Notes: a model not told the origin generated them from the sequence alone. DNA of 64,000 bases from Agreia sp. VKM Ac-1783 (GCF_900177765.1 NZ_FXWI01000002.1:372001-436000); one strand, 5' to 3'. Shown: positions 41,990-51,543, numbered from the stretch's first letter. Translations and numbers: made by a program.

Positions 41990-44254
41990 TCAGGCGGGGC
42001 GCACGAGGTGCAGGCGCTGCGTGGGCCTGGTCATCGCCACGTAGAGGCCGGATGCGCCGCGGCTCGACTCGGCGAGAATGCCGTCGGGGTCGACGACGAC
42101 GACCGCGTCAAACTCCAAACCCTTCGCGTCCTGCGCCGTCAGCACGGCGATCGCGCGGTTCAGACCCTGAGCGCCCAATCCGATGTCGCGGCCGAACGAC
42201 TCCGAGAGGGCGGGGTAGAGCGCGTCGACCGTCGCCTCAGGGGCGATGACGGCCACGGTGCCCCGGTCGTCGATATCGCGGTCGTCTTCGATGACAGTGA
42301 TCACCGCATCTCCGAGCGCATCGGGATCGACAGGCCGACCGGAGGGCCGGAGGTCGACGACGGTCGTGGTGACAGGCCACTCGCTCTCTCGCACCGCCGT
42401 GGCCCGGGTGATCGGCAGATGGTTCTTCTCGGCCATCGCCTCCGCCTCGAGGGCGATCTGTGCCGGGGTGCGGTAGTTGACGGTGAGTTCCTCCAGCCGC
42501 CACCGCTCTCCGAGAGGCGAGGAGCCCACGAGCGGCTGAACGGCATCCCGCCAACTGCGCGCGCTGGCCGCCGCGCTCGCCTGTGCCATGTCGCCGACGA
42601 CGGTAAACGACCGCAGGGGGCAGCGCCGTGCAAGAACACGCCACTGCATGGGCGACAGCTCCTGAGCCTCGTCGACCACGATGTGGCCGTACGTCCATGT
42701 GCGATCGGCTGCGGCCTGCTCGGCTGTCGTTCCGCGCACGCTGCGCTCAGCGAATCCGGCAGCCAGGTCCTCCGCGTGCACGAGGCCCTCGACCTGCATG
42801 TTGCGGATCGCATTCTCGGCATTCTCGATGTCGCGTTTCTTCTGCAGCTTCTCCTCGCGCTTGAGGGCCGCATTCTGCGCGTTGTACTCGCCGAGGAGTT
42901 CGGCCGCCTCGTCGAGTAGGGGCACATCAGAGATGGTGAACGGTGCGTCGCGGTCGCGGCGCAGGAGCGCGCGCTTCGCGTCTGACCACTGCGGGGTGAG
43001 CGAGGCGAGCCACTGCGGCCTCGCGTAGAGGTCTTGCAGTAACTTCTCTGGGGTGAGGGGCAACCAGGCCGTATTGAGTGCGACCACGACATCCTGCGAC
43101 GTGCGAAGGTCTTCGCGCAGCACGGCCTGATCGGCATCGTCGACCGTGTTGCCGTGCGAACGCAGCTGCTCGGCGAGAAGACGGCTCAACTGATTGAGGG
43201 CGCTCTTGACGAAGACCACGCGAGCCTCGTTGTGCGGCTTGCGGGTCTCCCATGCCCGGTTCATCGCGGAGGCGATCAGCCCAGGCTCGAGTGTGAGACG
43301 TTCACCGTTGACGTCGAGGTCGATCGCCTCGAGAGGCACGCGTTGCCTGGAGCGTACGGCTCGCTTGATCAGCCCCGACATCTCGGCGGCGCCTTTCACC
43401 CGAGCGGTCTCAGGAGCATCGTCGTGCACCGCCTCGAGGCCTGGATACAGGCCGCCGACGCTCGAGACCACGACGCCGGTCTCTCCGAGGCTCGGCAGGA
43501 CCGCCTCGATGTACTGCAGAAAAGCCCGCGAGGGACCCACGACGAGAACACCGGATGACGCGAGTCGCTCGCGATGCGAGTAGAGCAGGTAGGCAGCGCG
43601 GTGCAGAGCGACGGCGGTCTTGCCTGTGCCAGGGCCGCCCTGCACGACGAGCACTCCCCCGAGCTCGGATCGGATAATTCTGTCTTGCTCGGCCTGGATG
43701 GTGGCCACGATGTCGCTCATGCGACCGGTGCGCTGGCTGGTGAGCGCCGCGAGAAGCGCGGCTTCGCCCTGCAGGGAGTCGGCCTGCTCGACGAGGAGTT
43801 CGGCATCGAAGATCTCGTCGTCGATGCGAGTGACCACGCGGCCCTCGGTGATCAGGTGGCGCCTCGCCCGAGCACCCAGCGGAGTAGCCGCCGTCGCCTG
43901 GTAGAACGCGGCGGCCTGAGGCACGCGCCAGTCGAGCAGAATCGGCTTCAGCTGTTCGTCGCGCAGCCCGATACGGCCGATGTACCGGAACGGCGAGTCG
44001 TCGTCGGAGTCATCGACGTCGGCCAGCTCGAGTCGTCCGAACGCGAGCCGGTCATCGACCTCGTCGAGCTGTGCGATGCGGTCCTCGTAGAGCCGAGCGT
44101 AGGCATCCCTCTCGGAACGGCTCTGGTGGTTGCCGCCCACGTCGTCGCGGCGCACCCTCTCGAGTGCCGTTCTGGCCTCCACCCTGAGCGCATCGAGACG
44201 GGCGTACAGCTCCTCGACGTAGCGACGTTCTTGGGCGAGCTCGGTTGAAACCAC
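41990..44254 (-). CDS. HelD-type UvrD/Rep-like helicase (RNA polymerase recycling factor)
   Basis: About 754 residues. An N-terminal coiled coil (LAQERRYVEELYARLDALR) precedes a split SF1 helicase core: Walker A GGPGTGKTAVALHRAAYLL near residue 215, motif II HIVVDEAQELSPMQWRVLARR, motif III VVGDMAQAS and NYRTPAQIALEAE. HelD proteins pry stalled RNA polymerase off DNA; some actinobacterial homologues (HelR) confer rifampicin tolerance. I chose GTG 44254 because AAGGAG sits 9 nt upstream; ATG 44281 places that Shine-Dalgarno inside the gene. Gene symbol withheld as the subclass is uncertain. Confidence 0.9.
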   Translation of the reverse strand: MVSTELAQERRYVEELYARLDALRVEARTALERVRRDDVGGNHQSRSERDAYARLYEDRIAQLDEVDDRLAFGRLELADVDDSDDDSPFRYIGRIGLRDEQLKPILLDWRVPQAAAFYQATAATPLGARARRHLITEGRVVTRIDDEIFDAELLVEQADSLQGEAALLAALTSQRTGRMSDIVATIQAEQDRIIRSELGGVLVVQGGPGTGKTAVALHRAAYLLYSHRERLASSGVLVVGPSRAFLQYIEAVLPSLGETGVVVSSVGGLYPGLEAVHDDAPETARVKGAAEMSGLIKRAVRSRQRVPLEAIDLDVNGERLTLEPGLIASAMNRAWETRKPHNEARVVFVKSALNQLSRLLAEQLRSHGNTVDDADQAVLREDLRTSQDVVVALNTAWLPLTPEKLLQDLYARPQWLASLTPQWSDAKRALLRRDRDAPFTISDVPLLDEAAELLGEYNAQNAALKREEKLQKKRDIENAENAIRNMQVEGLVHAEDLAAGFAERSVRGTTAEQAAADRTWTYGHIVVDEAQELSPMQWRVLARRCPLRSFTVVGDMAQASAAASARSWRDAVQPLVGSSPLGERWRLEELTVNYRTPAQIALEAEAMAEKNHLPITRATAVRESEWPVTTTVVDLRPSGRPVDPDALGDAVITVIEDDRDIDDRGTVAVIAPEATVDALYPALSESFGRDIGLGAQGLNRAIAVLTAQDAKGLEFDAVVVVDPDGILAESSRGASGLYVAMTRPTQRLHLVRPA

Positions 44255-44317
44255 GAATAGACACTCCTTGACAGCGGCCATCTAGTTTACTCGGGTCTCG
44301 AGCCCGTGTCCGTGCGC

Positions 44318-45649
44318 TCAGATCACAGGCGGACCCTGCTGCGGCGGCTGAGGGGCGCCGTACTGGTCTGAGGGCTGCTGCTGATACTGCGGCGTCGCAG
44401 CTTGAGCGGGTGCCTGGGGGCCCGACGCGAGCAGTGACGCCCTGTCGGCGGCCACCGCCTGGAGCAGCTCGGCCTCGTCGCGTTGGCCGCCGATGCCATC
44501 GCGACCGGTGACGACCCGCTGTCGGGCGAAAGCCAGCCGCGTCGCATCCAGCGTGAAGCGTCGCATGACGCGACCCTTGTCGCCGCCCTGCGCCTGGGCC
44601 CAGGCGCGTGCCTGCCGTCGGCCCGCTCCGGTCGAGAGCATCGAGACCTCTTCGGGCGTGAACCAGCCGGCCGACGCGTACTCCTCGAGGCGCACACGCG
44701 TGAGCGCGGCCTCGCGTTTGCGCAGGAAGACGACCGCCACGATCGCCAGGGCGAACAGGGGAACCTGCACGATCGCGTAGACCAGGAAGAAGCCGCCGAG
44801 GCCCTCGACGATGAAGGAGGACCCGTTCCAGAGGGCGTGCAACAGGATGGCCGGAATAAGACCGACGAAGAAGAAACCGATGCCCGGAAGCCAGCCCTTC
44901 TTCTGCGACGCGAAGCCGAGGGCGACACCGGTGCAGGCGGTGAACATGACGTGTGCGAACGGCGACATGATGCCGCGGAGGAAGAACGTGAAGCCGAGGC
45001 CGATTCCCCCGGACTCGATCAGCGACGAACCGAAATAGAGGATGTTCTCGGTGAAGGCGAATCCCGCGGCCACGGTGGCGCCGTAGACGAGCCCATCGAT
45101 CGGGCCGTCGAAGTGACGACGCAGCACGAAGAAGAGAATCAGCACGCCGAGGCCCTTCGCGCTCTCCTCGACCAGGGGTGCCTGGATGACCGCGGAGAAG
45201 AAGTCACCTACCCCGCCCTGACCCTCCGTGGCGTAGTAGACGGCGAGCTGAATCCCGAGACCCACGAGAAGGGCGATCGCGACCGATGCCGCCGCTCCCC
45301 AGAGGAACGCGAACCACAGTGCGCCACGCGGCTCCGGTTCCCAGCGGTCGATCCAGGTGATCGTGAGGATGACCACGGCGAGAGGAATCAGTGCGACGAG
45401 ACCGCAGATCACCAGCGCGACAGGTCCGAGCCCGATCGCCACGTATGCAAGGACAGCGAGAAAGACGAATCCGAGCACGCTGATGCCGATGATCGACAGC
45501 ACCAGGCCGGTGGACTTCTGCGCCGGAGGAGTGGGCGCCGACCACACCGCGTGCTCGGCGTAGACAGGGCTCACCGCCTGCTGGGGCTGAGGGGCGAAGG
45601 CAGGCTCGGCCTGCTGGGGATAGTAGCCGGGCTGATAATGCTGGGACAC
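44318..45649 (-). CDS. PrsW-family intramembrane metalloprotease
   Basis: About 443 residues. A Gln/Pro/Tyr-rich N-terminal tail (about 1-45) precedes eight or so helices. The PrsW motifs are visible: APLVEESAKGLGVLI (Glu-Glu), DGLVYGATVAAGFAFTENILYF (Glu-Asn) and an HVMFTACTGVALGF helix with His. The C-terminal cytoplasmic part is Gln-rich with an Arg-rich helix. PrsW cleaves anti-sigma factors in Bacillus; substrates here are unknown. GTG 45649 has AGGAG 4 nt upstream; ATG 45661 is the alternative. Confidence 0.88.
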   Translation of the reverse strand: MSQHYQPGYYPQQAEPAFAPQPQQAVSPVYAEHAVWSAPTPPAQKSTGLVLSIIGISVLGFVFLAVLAYVAIGLGPVALVICGLVALIPLAVVILTITWIDRWEPEPRGALWFAFLWGAAASVAIALLVGLGIQLAVYYATEGQGGVGDFFSAVIQAPLVEESAKGLGVLILFFVLRRHFDGPIDGLVYGATVAAGFAFTENILYFGSSLIESGGIGLGFTFFLRGIMSPFAHVMFTACTGVALGFASQKKGWLPGIGFFFVGLIPAILLHALWNGSSFIVEGLGGFFLVYAIVQVPLFALAIVAVVFLRKREAALTRVRLEEYASAGWFTPEEVSMLSTGAGRRQARAWAQAQGGDKGRVMRRFTLDATRLAFARQRVVTGRDGIGGQRDEAELLQAVAADRASLLASGPQAPAQAATPQYQQQPSDQYGAPQPPQQGPPVI

Positions 45650-45716
45650 AATGCTCCTCATCGGTGACAGGCCACCGATCCTAGCGGCACAGCACCTCTT
45701 TGGGGGGAACCGGGCG

Positions 45717-47138
45717 TCAGAAGACGGCGCCCGGATTCATGATCGACAGAGGGTCGAAGACACTCTTGATGCCGCGTTGCAGTTCGAGGCTCTGAGGCCC
45801 GAGCTCGTTCTCGAGCCAGCGTTTCTTGAGCACGCCCACACCGTGCTCCCCCGTGAGTGTCCCGCCCAACTCCATGGCCGCGACGAACAGCTCGTCGGCC
45901 GCGGCCCAGACGGACGCCGGCACCCACGACTCGCTCAGCACGCCCGATTCCGCTTCGCCCTCGGAGCTGCGTGGCGGCAAGACGAAGTTGGGGTGCAGGT
46001 TGCCGTCGCCGGCGTGCGCGATCGTCGGGATCGGGATGCCGTGGCGGCGAGAGATCTCATCGATCGCGTCGAACATCGCCGCGAGACGCGATCGGGGCAC
46101 ACAGATGTCTTCGATCAGCACGTCGCCGACGGAGGCGAGGGCGGGATGAAACGAGCGCCGAACGGTCAGAAGCGCCTCCCCCTCCTCCACGTCGCGAGCC
46201 ACGCGAACATCGGCCCCGAGGCGCGTCAGGATCTGGGAGATCGCCGAGGCCTCCTCGGCCGCACCGCGCGCATCCGTTTGCACGAGGAGATACGCGCCGC
46301 CCCCGTCAGAGAGCCGGGTGCCGGAGTATGCGTCGATAGCGACCAGCGACGCGTGATCCATCAACTCCATCACGGCCGGTCTGATGAGGGCAGCCGTGAT
46401 CGCTGCGGCCGCCGCCGCACCGGCGCGCACGTCGGGAAAGAAAGCTCCGAGCGTGACGATGTCGCCCGACGGAATCGGCCGGAGGCGCACGGTCGCCTCG
46501 ACGATGACCCCGAGCGTGCCTTCGGATCCGGTGAACAGTGCTGTGAGGTCGTAGCCGGTCACACCCTTCACGCTGCGTCTTCCCGTTCGAAGCAGCGAGC
46601 CGTCGGGCAACACGACGACGAGCCCCAGAACGGCTTCTCTCGTGACCCCGTACTTCGCGCAGAGGAGTCCTCCGGCGTTCGTGGCGATGTTGCCCCCGAT
46701 CGTCGAGATGGCCTTGGATGCCGGGTCGGGCGAGAACACGAGGCCGTGCGGAGCCACGACATCGCTCAGCTGCTGATTGATCACGCCGGCCTGCACGACG
46801 GCGAGTTCGTCGGCCGGGTTGACCTCGAGAATCGCGTTCATGAGCTCCGTCGAGATCACGAGCGCGCCGTCAGTGCCGACGCCTCCGCCGGCCAGTCCGG
46901 TGCCCGCACCGCGCGGTACGACGGGAATCCTGAATCTGCTGGCGATCCGCATGGCCGATTGCACGTGTTCCGTCGTGCGGGCGAGAACCAGCGCGAGGGG
47001 AACGCCCGGCGCCACCCATCCCGACTTGTCGGTGCGCACGGACTGGAGAAGCGCCGGATCGGTGGACACCGCATCGCCTAATTCCGCCTGGAGCAGCTCG
47101 AGTGCGGACTGAGTCGACGTTGGCTCGGAGGAGAACAT
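45717..47138 (-). CDS. FAD-binding oxidase, GlcD/D-lactate dehydrogenase type
   Basis: 473 residues. The N-terminal PCMH FAD domain has VPRGAGTGLAGGGVGTDGALVIST and the TIGGNIATNAGGLLCAKYGVTREAVLGL stretch (only the Gly-rich pattern matters). The C-terminal domain ends in HAGDGNLHPNF and LTGEHGVGVLKKRWLENELG, hallmarks of glycolate oxidase subunit D and D-2-hydroxyglutarate/D-lactate dehydrogenases. The specific 2-hydroxyacid is not predictable. TAGCAT lies 6 nt before the ATG. It is divergent from brkB-like gene by 56 bp. Confidence 0.93.
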   Translation of the reverse strand: MFSSEPTSTQSALELLQAELGDAVSTDPALLQSVRTDKSGWVAPGVPLALVLARTTEHVQSAMRIASRFRIPVVPRGAGTGLAGGGVGTDGALVISTELMNAILEVNPADELAVVQAGVINQQLSDVVAPHGLVFSPDPASKAISTIGGNIATNAGGLLCAKYGVTREAVLGLVVVLPDGSLLRTGRRSVKGVTGYDLTALFTGSEGTLGVIVEATVRLRPIPSGDIVTLGAFFPDVRAGAAAAAAITAALIRPAVMELMDHASLVAIDAYSGTRLSDGGGAYLLVQTDARGAAEEASAISQILTRLGADVRVARDVEEGEALLTVRRSFHPALASVGDVLIEDICVPRSRLAAMFDAIDEISRRHGIPIPTIAHAGDGNLHPNFVLPPRSSEGEAESGVLSESWVPASVWAAADELFVAAMELGGTLTGEHGVGVLKKRWLENELGPQSLELQRGIKSVFDPLSIMNPGAVF

Positions 47139-47150
47139 ACGGCCATGCTA
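47139..47150 (-). promoter_or_regulatory. Leaderless-type -10 box for the FAD oxidase gene
   Basis: TAGCAT (47145-47150, minus strand), 6 nt, ATG. Confidence 0.5.
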
Positions 47151-47182
47151 GGCCGTGTCGCCGCACTCTTCAGGGCGCCCTC

Positions 47183-47194
47183 TACTATCGAATC
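47183..47194 (+). promoter_or_regulatory. Leaderless-type -10 box for the BrkB-family gene
   Basis: TACTAT (47183-47188), 6 nt, ATG 47195. Confidence 0.5.
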
Positions 47195-48241
47195 ATGACG
47201 AGCGCGGGTGATCCCCTTCCCACCCGCCGACAGCTCGACCGACGAGCGACCCGCTATGCATTTCGTCGCACCTGGCACGGGTTCATCCTGCATCGCGACA
47301 TCGACGCTGCGGCAGCGATCACCTTCTTCTCGGCGCTGTCGCTATTTCCTGCGGCGCTCGCGCTCGTATCGGGACTCGCCCTGTTCGACAGCCGTGGGTC
47401 GACCATCGAGCTCATCCTCGATGTTGTCGGGCGGCTCTCACATCCCGAGACGACAACGGCGGTGCGCGCGATCTTCGACCAGCTCTCGCTCCTTCCGAAC
47501 TCGGGGTGGGCGCTCCTGGTCGGCACCCTGCTCACCCTCTGGACGGTGTCGGGGTTCGCCACGGCGTTCGGCCGCGCCATGAACAACGTGTACGGAGTCG
47601 AGGAAGGGCGTCGGCTGACGAAGAACCGGGTGTTGATGCTGGGCGTCGCTGCGGGACTGATCGCCTGCTACCTCCTGATCGGCCTCATCGTGGCCATCAC
47701 TCCCTCGGTGGCGGACGCTCTCGTCGCGTCCCTGGGCTGGCCCGAGATCATCGCCCAGCTCTGGTCGGCGCTCAAGTGGATCCCCCTCGCCCTGGTGGCG
47801 ATCTTCACCGTCGGCTTCCTCTACTACGGAACACCGAATCTGCATCGACCACGCCTGCGCTGGCTCTCGGTGGGCGCCACATTCACGGTGACCGTCTGGA
47901 CCCTCGCAGCCGTCGCCTTCGGTATCTACCTCGCCACGTTCGCCAACTACGACCGCTTGTACGGCTGGCTCGGAGTTCCGATCGCCGCACTCATTTGGTT
48001 GTACATCTCGTCGGCGGTGCTGATGCTCGGGGTCGAGGTGGATGCCGAGCTCACCCGCGCACGGCAGTTGCTCGCCGGGCTGCCCGCCGAGGAGACGATC
48101 CAGGTGCCGCTGCGCGATACCGCGCGCAACGGCATCCTGGCCCGACGACTATCGGCAGACCTCGCAGACGGTCGCGAATTGCGTCGTCTCTCGCAGATGC
48201 TGCACGAGACGGAGTCGAAGGCTAGCGATGGTCGTTCCTAG
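47195..48241 (+). CDS. YihY/BrkB-family inner membrane protein
   Basis: 348 residues with six helices. It starts with the family's AAAAITFFSALSLFPAALAL helix near residue 32 and has YGTPNLHRPRLRWLSVGATFTV and YGWLGVPIAALIWLYISSAVLMLGVEVDAEL, the most conserved C-terminal block. The family was once called ribonuclease BN by error; its true role is unknown, possibly in envelope function. Its 3' end overlaps the convergent aspA gene by 20 bp. ATG 47195 was chosen because a TACTAT box lies 6 nt upstream. Confidence 0.9.
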   Translation: MTSAGDPLPTRRQLDRRATRYAFRRTWHGFILHRDIDAAAAITFFSALSLFPAALALVSGLALFDSRGSTIELILDVVGRLSHPETTTAVRAIFDQLSLLPNSGWALLVGTLLTLWTVSGFATAFGRAMNNVYGVEEGRRLTKNRVLMLGVAAGLIACYLLIGLIVAITPSVADALVASLGWPEIIAQLWSALKWIPLALVAIFTVGFLYYGTPNLHRPRLRWLSVGATFTVTVWTLAAVAFGIYLATFANYDRLYGWLGVPIAALIWLYISSAVLMLGVEVDAELTRARQLLAGLPAEETIQVPLRDTARNGILARRLSADLADGRELRRLSQMLHETESKASDGRS

Positions 48242-49772
48242 ACGCCTCGGCCTCGGCCTGTGCGATCACCTGGATCACGTCGGTCACCGGCTCGAGTCCG
48301 GTGAGCCGAGCGGGCGACAGCAGCTTCAGCACGCGCTCTCTGTCCATCAGACCCGCCTCCACGACGAGGTCGGCGATGTTGCGCTTCGTCAGAAGGGCCG
48401 CATGCGCCAACGAGGATGCCGCTGAGTAGCCGATGTAGGGGGTGAGAGCGGTGACGACGCCGACGCTGGATGCGACCATGGCATCGAGCCGTTCGTGATT
48501 GGCCGTGATGCCGTCGATGCAGTTGATGCGCAGCGTTCGGCAGCCCTGCCTCATCCACGCCAGGCTCTGCAGCAGGGAGTGGGCGATGACAGGCTCGAAG
48601 GCGTTGAGCTGCAGCTGGCCGCCCTCGGCTGCCATGGTGACGGTCAGGTCGGCGCCCGCCACAGAGAAGGCGATCTGGTTGACCACCTCGGGAATGACGG
48701 GGTTCACCTTGCCGGGCATGATGCTGGAACCCGCCTGGCGCGGCGGCAGGTTGATCTCGCCGAAACCGGCCTGGGGCCCGCTCGAGAGGAGCCTGAGGTC
48801 GTTGCAGATCTTCGACAGCTTGATGGCACTGCGCTTCAGAATTCCCGACAGCTGCATGAAAACGCCGGCGTCGCTGGTCGCTTCGATGAGGTCGGCCGCG
48901 GTGATGTGCTCGTAGCCGGTCAAGGCGCTGAGGTGGGCACGCACCGATTCGACATAGCGAGGGTCGGCCGTGATGCCGGTGCCGATGGCCGTGGCGCCGA
49001 GATTGATCTCCCACAACAGCGGGACGGTCTCTTCCAGCCGGTCGAGATCTTCGGTGAGCGTGGTCGCGAAGCCGTGGAACTCCTGGCCGAGGGTCATCGG
49101 CACCGCGTCTTGCAGCTGCGTGCGGCCGACCTTGAGCACGCCGACGAACTCCTTGCCCTTCGCGGCGAAGGAGTCGCGCATCAGAGCGTGCTCGACCAGC
49201 AGTCGTTTGAGCGAGAAGCACAGCGCGAGTTTCACCGCGGTCGGGTACGTGTCGTTGGTGCTCTGGCTGCGGTTGACATCGTCGAGGGGATGCAGCAGGT
49301 CGTACCGCCCCTTCTCTTCGCCCGCGAGCTGGAGGGCGACGTTGGCGATCACCTCGTTGGTGTTCATGTTCGTCGACGTGCCGGCGCCTCCTTGGATGAC
49401 GCCCACGACGAACTGGTCGTGGTACTCGCCCTGACGGATCGCCTCGCACGCCGCATCGATCATGGCGCCCTTCTCTGCCGAGAGAACGCCGATCTCGACG
49501 TTCGCCCTGGCGGCGGCCTGCTTGACGATCACGAGCGCGTCGATCAGATCGGGGTAGACCGAGATGGGTCGACGGCTGATCGGAAAATTCTCGAGTGCTC
49601 GCGCTGTGTGCACCCCCCAGAACGCATCGAAGGGAATGTCGACACTGCCGAGCGAGTCGGTCTCGGTGCGAAAGCGGGTAGCCGTCGAAGGCTTGGCCGC
49701 GGTCTCGGCCGAGGTCTGCGCGGCGAGTCTCTCAGCGGCCGTTGTGGGCGCCGTCGTCGGGGCATTCTCCAT
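48222..49772 (-). CDS. aspA: Aspartate ammonia-lyase
   Basis: 516 residues. It deaminates L-aspartate reversibly to fumarate and ammonia. The fumarase/aspartase signature GSSIMPGKVNPVIPE (catalytic Ser loop) is intact, with GAGTSTNMNTNEVIAN and NRSQSTNDTYPTAVK earlier, the latter distinguishing aspartases. The first 40 residues are an Ala/Thr-rich extension not usual for the enzyme. ATG 49772 has GGAG 11 nt upstream; a TAGGGT box lies at 49824-49829. The 3' end overlaps the BrkB gene. Confidence 0.92.
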   Translation of the reverse strand: MENAPTTAPTTAAERLAAQTSAETAAKPSTATRFRTETDSLGSVDIPFDAFWGVHTARALENFPISRRPISVYPDLIDALVIVKQAAARANVEIGVLSAEKGAMIDAACEAIRQGEYHDQFVVGVIQGGAGTSTNMNTNEVIANVALQLAGEEKGRYDLLHPLDDVNRSQSTNDTYPTAVKLALCFSLKRLLVEHALMRDSFAAKGKEFVGVLKVGRTQLQDAVPMTLGQEFHGFATTLTEDLDRLEETVPLLWEINLGATAIGTGITADPRYVESVRAHLSALTGYEHITAADLIEATSDAGVFMQLSGILKRSAIKLSKICNDLRLLSSGPQAGFGEINLPPRQAGSSIMPGKVNPVIPEVVNQIAFSVAGADLTVTMAAEGGQLQLNAFEPVIAHSLLQSLAWMRQGCRTLRINCIDGITANHERLDAMVASSVGVVTALTPYIGYSAASSLAHAALLTKRNIADLVVEAGLMDRERVLKLLSPARLTGLEPVTDVIQVIAQAEAEASRNDHR

Positions 49773-49826
49773 GTGAATATCAGCTCCATTGCTTGGTGAA
49801 AGGGGCTCGTGGCCCAGCAACCAACC

Positions 49827-51221
49827 CTAGCTCAGCCTGCGCAGGAGGCCGCGGATGAATGAGGTGCGCTTGGGCGTATACGGCGGGTACACCAGACCGA
49901 GGGTGTCGGGCGACAGGGGCTTCGAGAACACCGCCTTCTCGTGGCTGAACGTCTCCAGGGTCCGCCTTCCGTGATAGCTGCCGGTTCCACTCTCGCCGAC
50001 GCCACCGAACGGCAGATCTGGAACGCTCAAATGCGCCACGGCGACGCCGAAACCGACGGCGCCAGAGGACGTCTCGGTCAAGAACCTGCGCCGCGCCGAC
50101 GTGTCATCGGTGAAGGCATACAGGGCGAGCGGTTTGTCACCGGAACGAATGTAGGCGATGGCGTCGTCGAGCCCGGTCACGGTCACGATCGGGAGGATCG
50201 GTCCGAAGATCTCTTGCGCCATGACATCGTCTCGTCGATCGACATCGGTCAGCACGGTCGGCTCGATGTAGCGCTCCGATGCTTCGGAGCGGCCTCCGAT
50301 AGCGGCGTTGCCTGCCTCCGCGAGTGCTGACAGACGGCCGAACTGAGCGTCGTTGACGATCCGCCCGTAGTCCGCGGTCTGGCGCGGGTCGTGGCCGTAG
50401 AGCGAACCGATCGCTCCTCGCAGCGCCTCGACGAGGCGACCCGCGACATCCGGTGTTGCCAGCACATAATCGGGGGCGACGCACGTCTGACCGGCGTTCA
50501 GAAACTTGCCCCACGCGATCCGTCTCGCCGCGGCGTCGATATCGACCGTGTCGTCGACGTAGACCGGCGACTTTCCCCCGAGTTCGAGCGTCACCGGCGT
50601 GAGATTCTTGGCCGCTGCAGCAGCGACGATTCGTGCAACCCTCGAGTTGCCCGTGTAGAAGATGTGGTCGAAGCGCTCGGCGAGCAACTCGGTCGTCTCG
50701 TCGACCCCGCCCTCGACGACGAGAACCGACTGGGCGTCGAGATAGCGCGGCAGAAAGCGTGCCATGACGGCGGAGGTCGCGGGCGCGAGTTCGCTCGGTT
50801 TGAGGACGACCGCGTTGCCTGCTGCGAGCGCGCCGACCAGCGGCGCGAGGAGAAGCTGAACCGGGTAGTTCCAAGGCGAGATGATGAGCACGACACCCAG
50901 CGGCTCGAGCATGACGGATGCGGATGCCGGAGCCAGAGCCAGGGGAACCCGCACGTGGCGCGGACGGAGCCAGGACTTGAGGTTCGAGATCGTGTGGGAG
51001 ACCTCGGCCAGAACGACGCCGATCTCGGTCAGTTGCGACTCGCCGGGGTTCTTGGCCAGGTCGTCGCGGAGAGCACGCTCGAGTTCGGGGCCACGCTCGA
51101 CGAGGAAGGCACGGAGGCCGGTGAGCTGCTCCAGTCTCCATCGGAGCGACCGCGTGCGCCCCGAATCGAAGCTGCCGCGAACAGCGGAGATGAGTTCGGG
51201 AATAGCCGGAGTTGAATTCAT
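49827..51221 (-). CDS. Aldehyde dehydrogenase (class 3-like)
   Basis: 464 residues. NAD(P)-dependent oxidation of aldehydes to acids. ISPWNYPVQLLLAPLVGALAAGNAVVLKPSE is the coenzyme loop; the catalytic Glu is in LELGGKSPV and the catalytic Cys in NAGQTCVAPDY. The short length and C-terminal FSHEKAVFSKP are typical of ALDH3/coniferyl-aldehyde types, which accept fatty or aromatic aldehydes and can lie at membranes. ATG 51221 is favoured by TAGGGT 7 nt upstream; GTG 51227 is the alternative. Confidence 0.93.
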   Translation of the reverse strand: MNSTPAIPELISAVRGSFDSGRTRSLRWRLEQLTGLRAFLVERGPELERALRDDLAKNPGESQLTEIGVVLAEVSHTISNLKSWLRPRHVRVPLALAPASASVMLEPLGVVLIISPWNYPVQLLLAPLVGALAAGNAVVLKPSELAPATSAVMARFLPRYLDAQSVLVVEGGVDETTELLAERFDHIFYTGNSRVARIVAAAAAKNLTPVTLELGGKSPVYVDDTVDIDAAARRIAWGKFLNAGQTCVAPDYVLATPDVAGRLVEALRGAIGSLYGHDPRQTADYGRIVNDAQFGRLSALAEAGNAAIGGRSEASERYIEPTVLTDVDRRDDVMAQEIFGPILPIVTVTGLDDAIAYIRSGDKPLALYAFTDDTSARRRFLTETSSGAVGFGVAVAHLSVPDLPFGGVGESGTGSYHGRRTLETFSHEKAVFSKPLSPDTLGLVYPPYTPKRTSFIRGLLRRLS

Positions 51222-51234
51222 GGCCACGACCCTA
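51222..51234 (-). promoter_or_regulatory. Leaderless-type -10 box for the aldehyde dehydrogenase gene
   Basis: TAGGGT (51229-51234, minus strand), 7 nt, ATG 51221. Confidence 0.45.
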
Positions 51235-51246
51235 GCGTCACCGACC

Positions 51247-51543
51247 TCACGACGAGTGGAAAACCGGCACGATCAGATAGATGCCGAAGAGCACCGCGCC
51301 ACTGCACAGCGTGAAACACGCGATAGCGGCTACCGTCGCCCATCGAGGTCGCCGCTCCGCCTGGCCGCTCACAACCGAGACGGAACCCGACGGCGTGGTC
51401 TCGATGATGCCGGGGGTGTCGTCGGCGTCGAGGCCGCGCCCCACGTTCAACAGCCTCAGGCCGAAAGCGAACAGGCTCACGACGACAGACGCCGAGACGA
51501 GTGCCGCTGCTGCCACGATGGCGAACGCTGCCCAGTCGATCAT
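51247..51543 (-). CDS. Small two-helix membrane protein coupled to the phosphate transporter
   Basis: 98 residues. Helix 1 is at about 5-29 (WAAFAIVAAAALVSASVVVS), a charged 35-residue loop follows (DADDTPGIIETTPSG), and helix 2 is at about 70-93. No named family recognised. Its ATG overlaps the pit stop as ATGA, so it is translated with the transporter and may be a subunit or modulator. That partnership is inferred from coupling only. Confidence 0.7.
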   Translation of the reverse strand: MIDWAAFAIVAAAALVSASVVVSLFAFGLRLLNVGRGLDADDTPGIIETTPSGSVSVVSGQAERRPRWATVAAIACFTLCSGAVLFGIYLIVPVFHSS

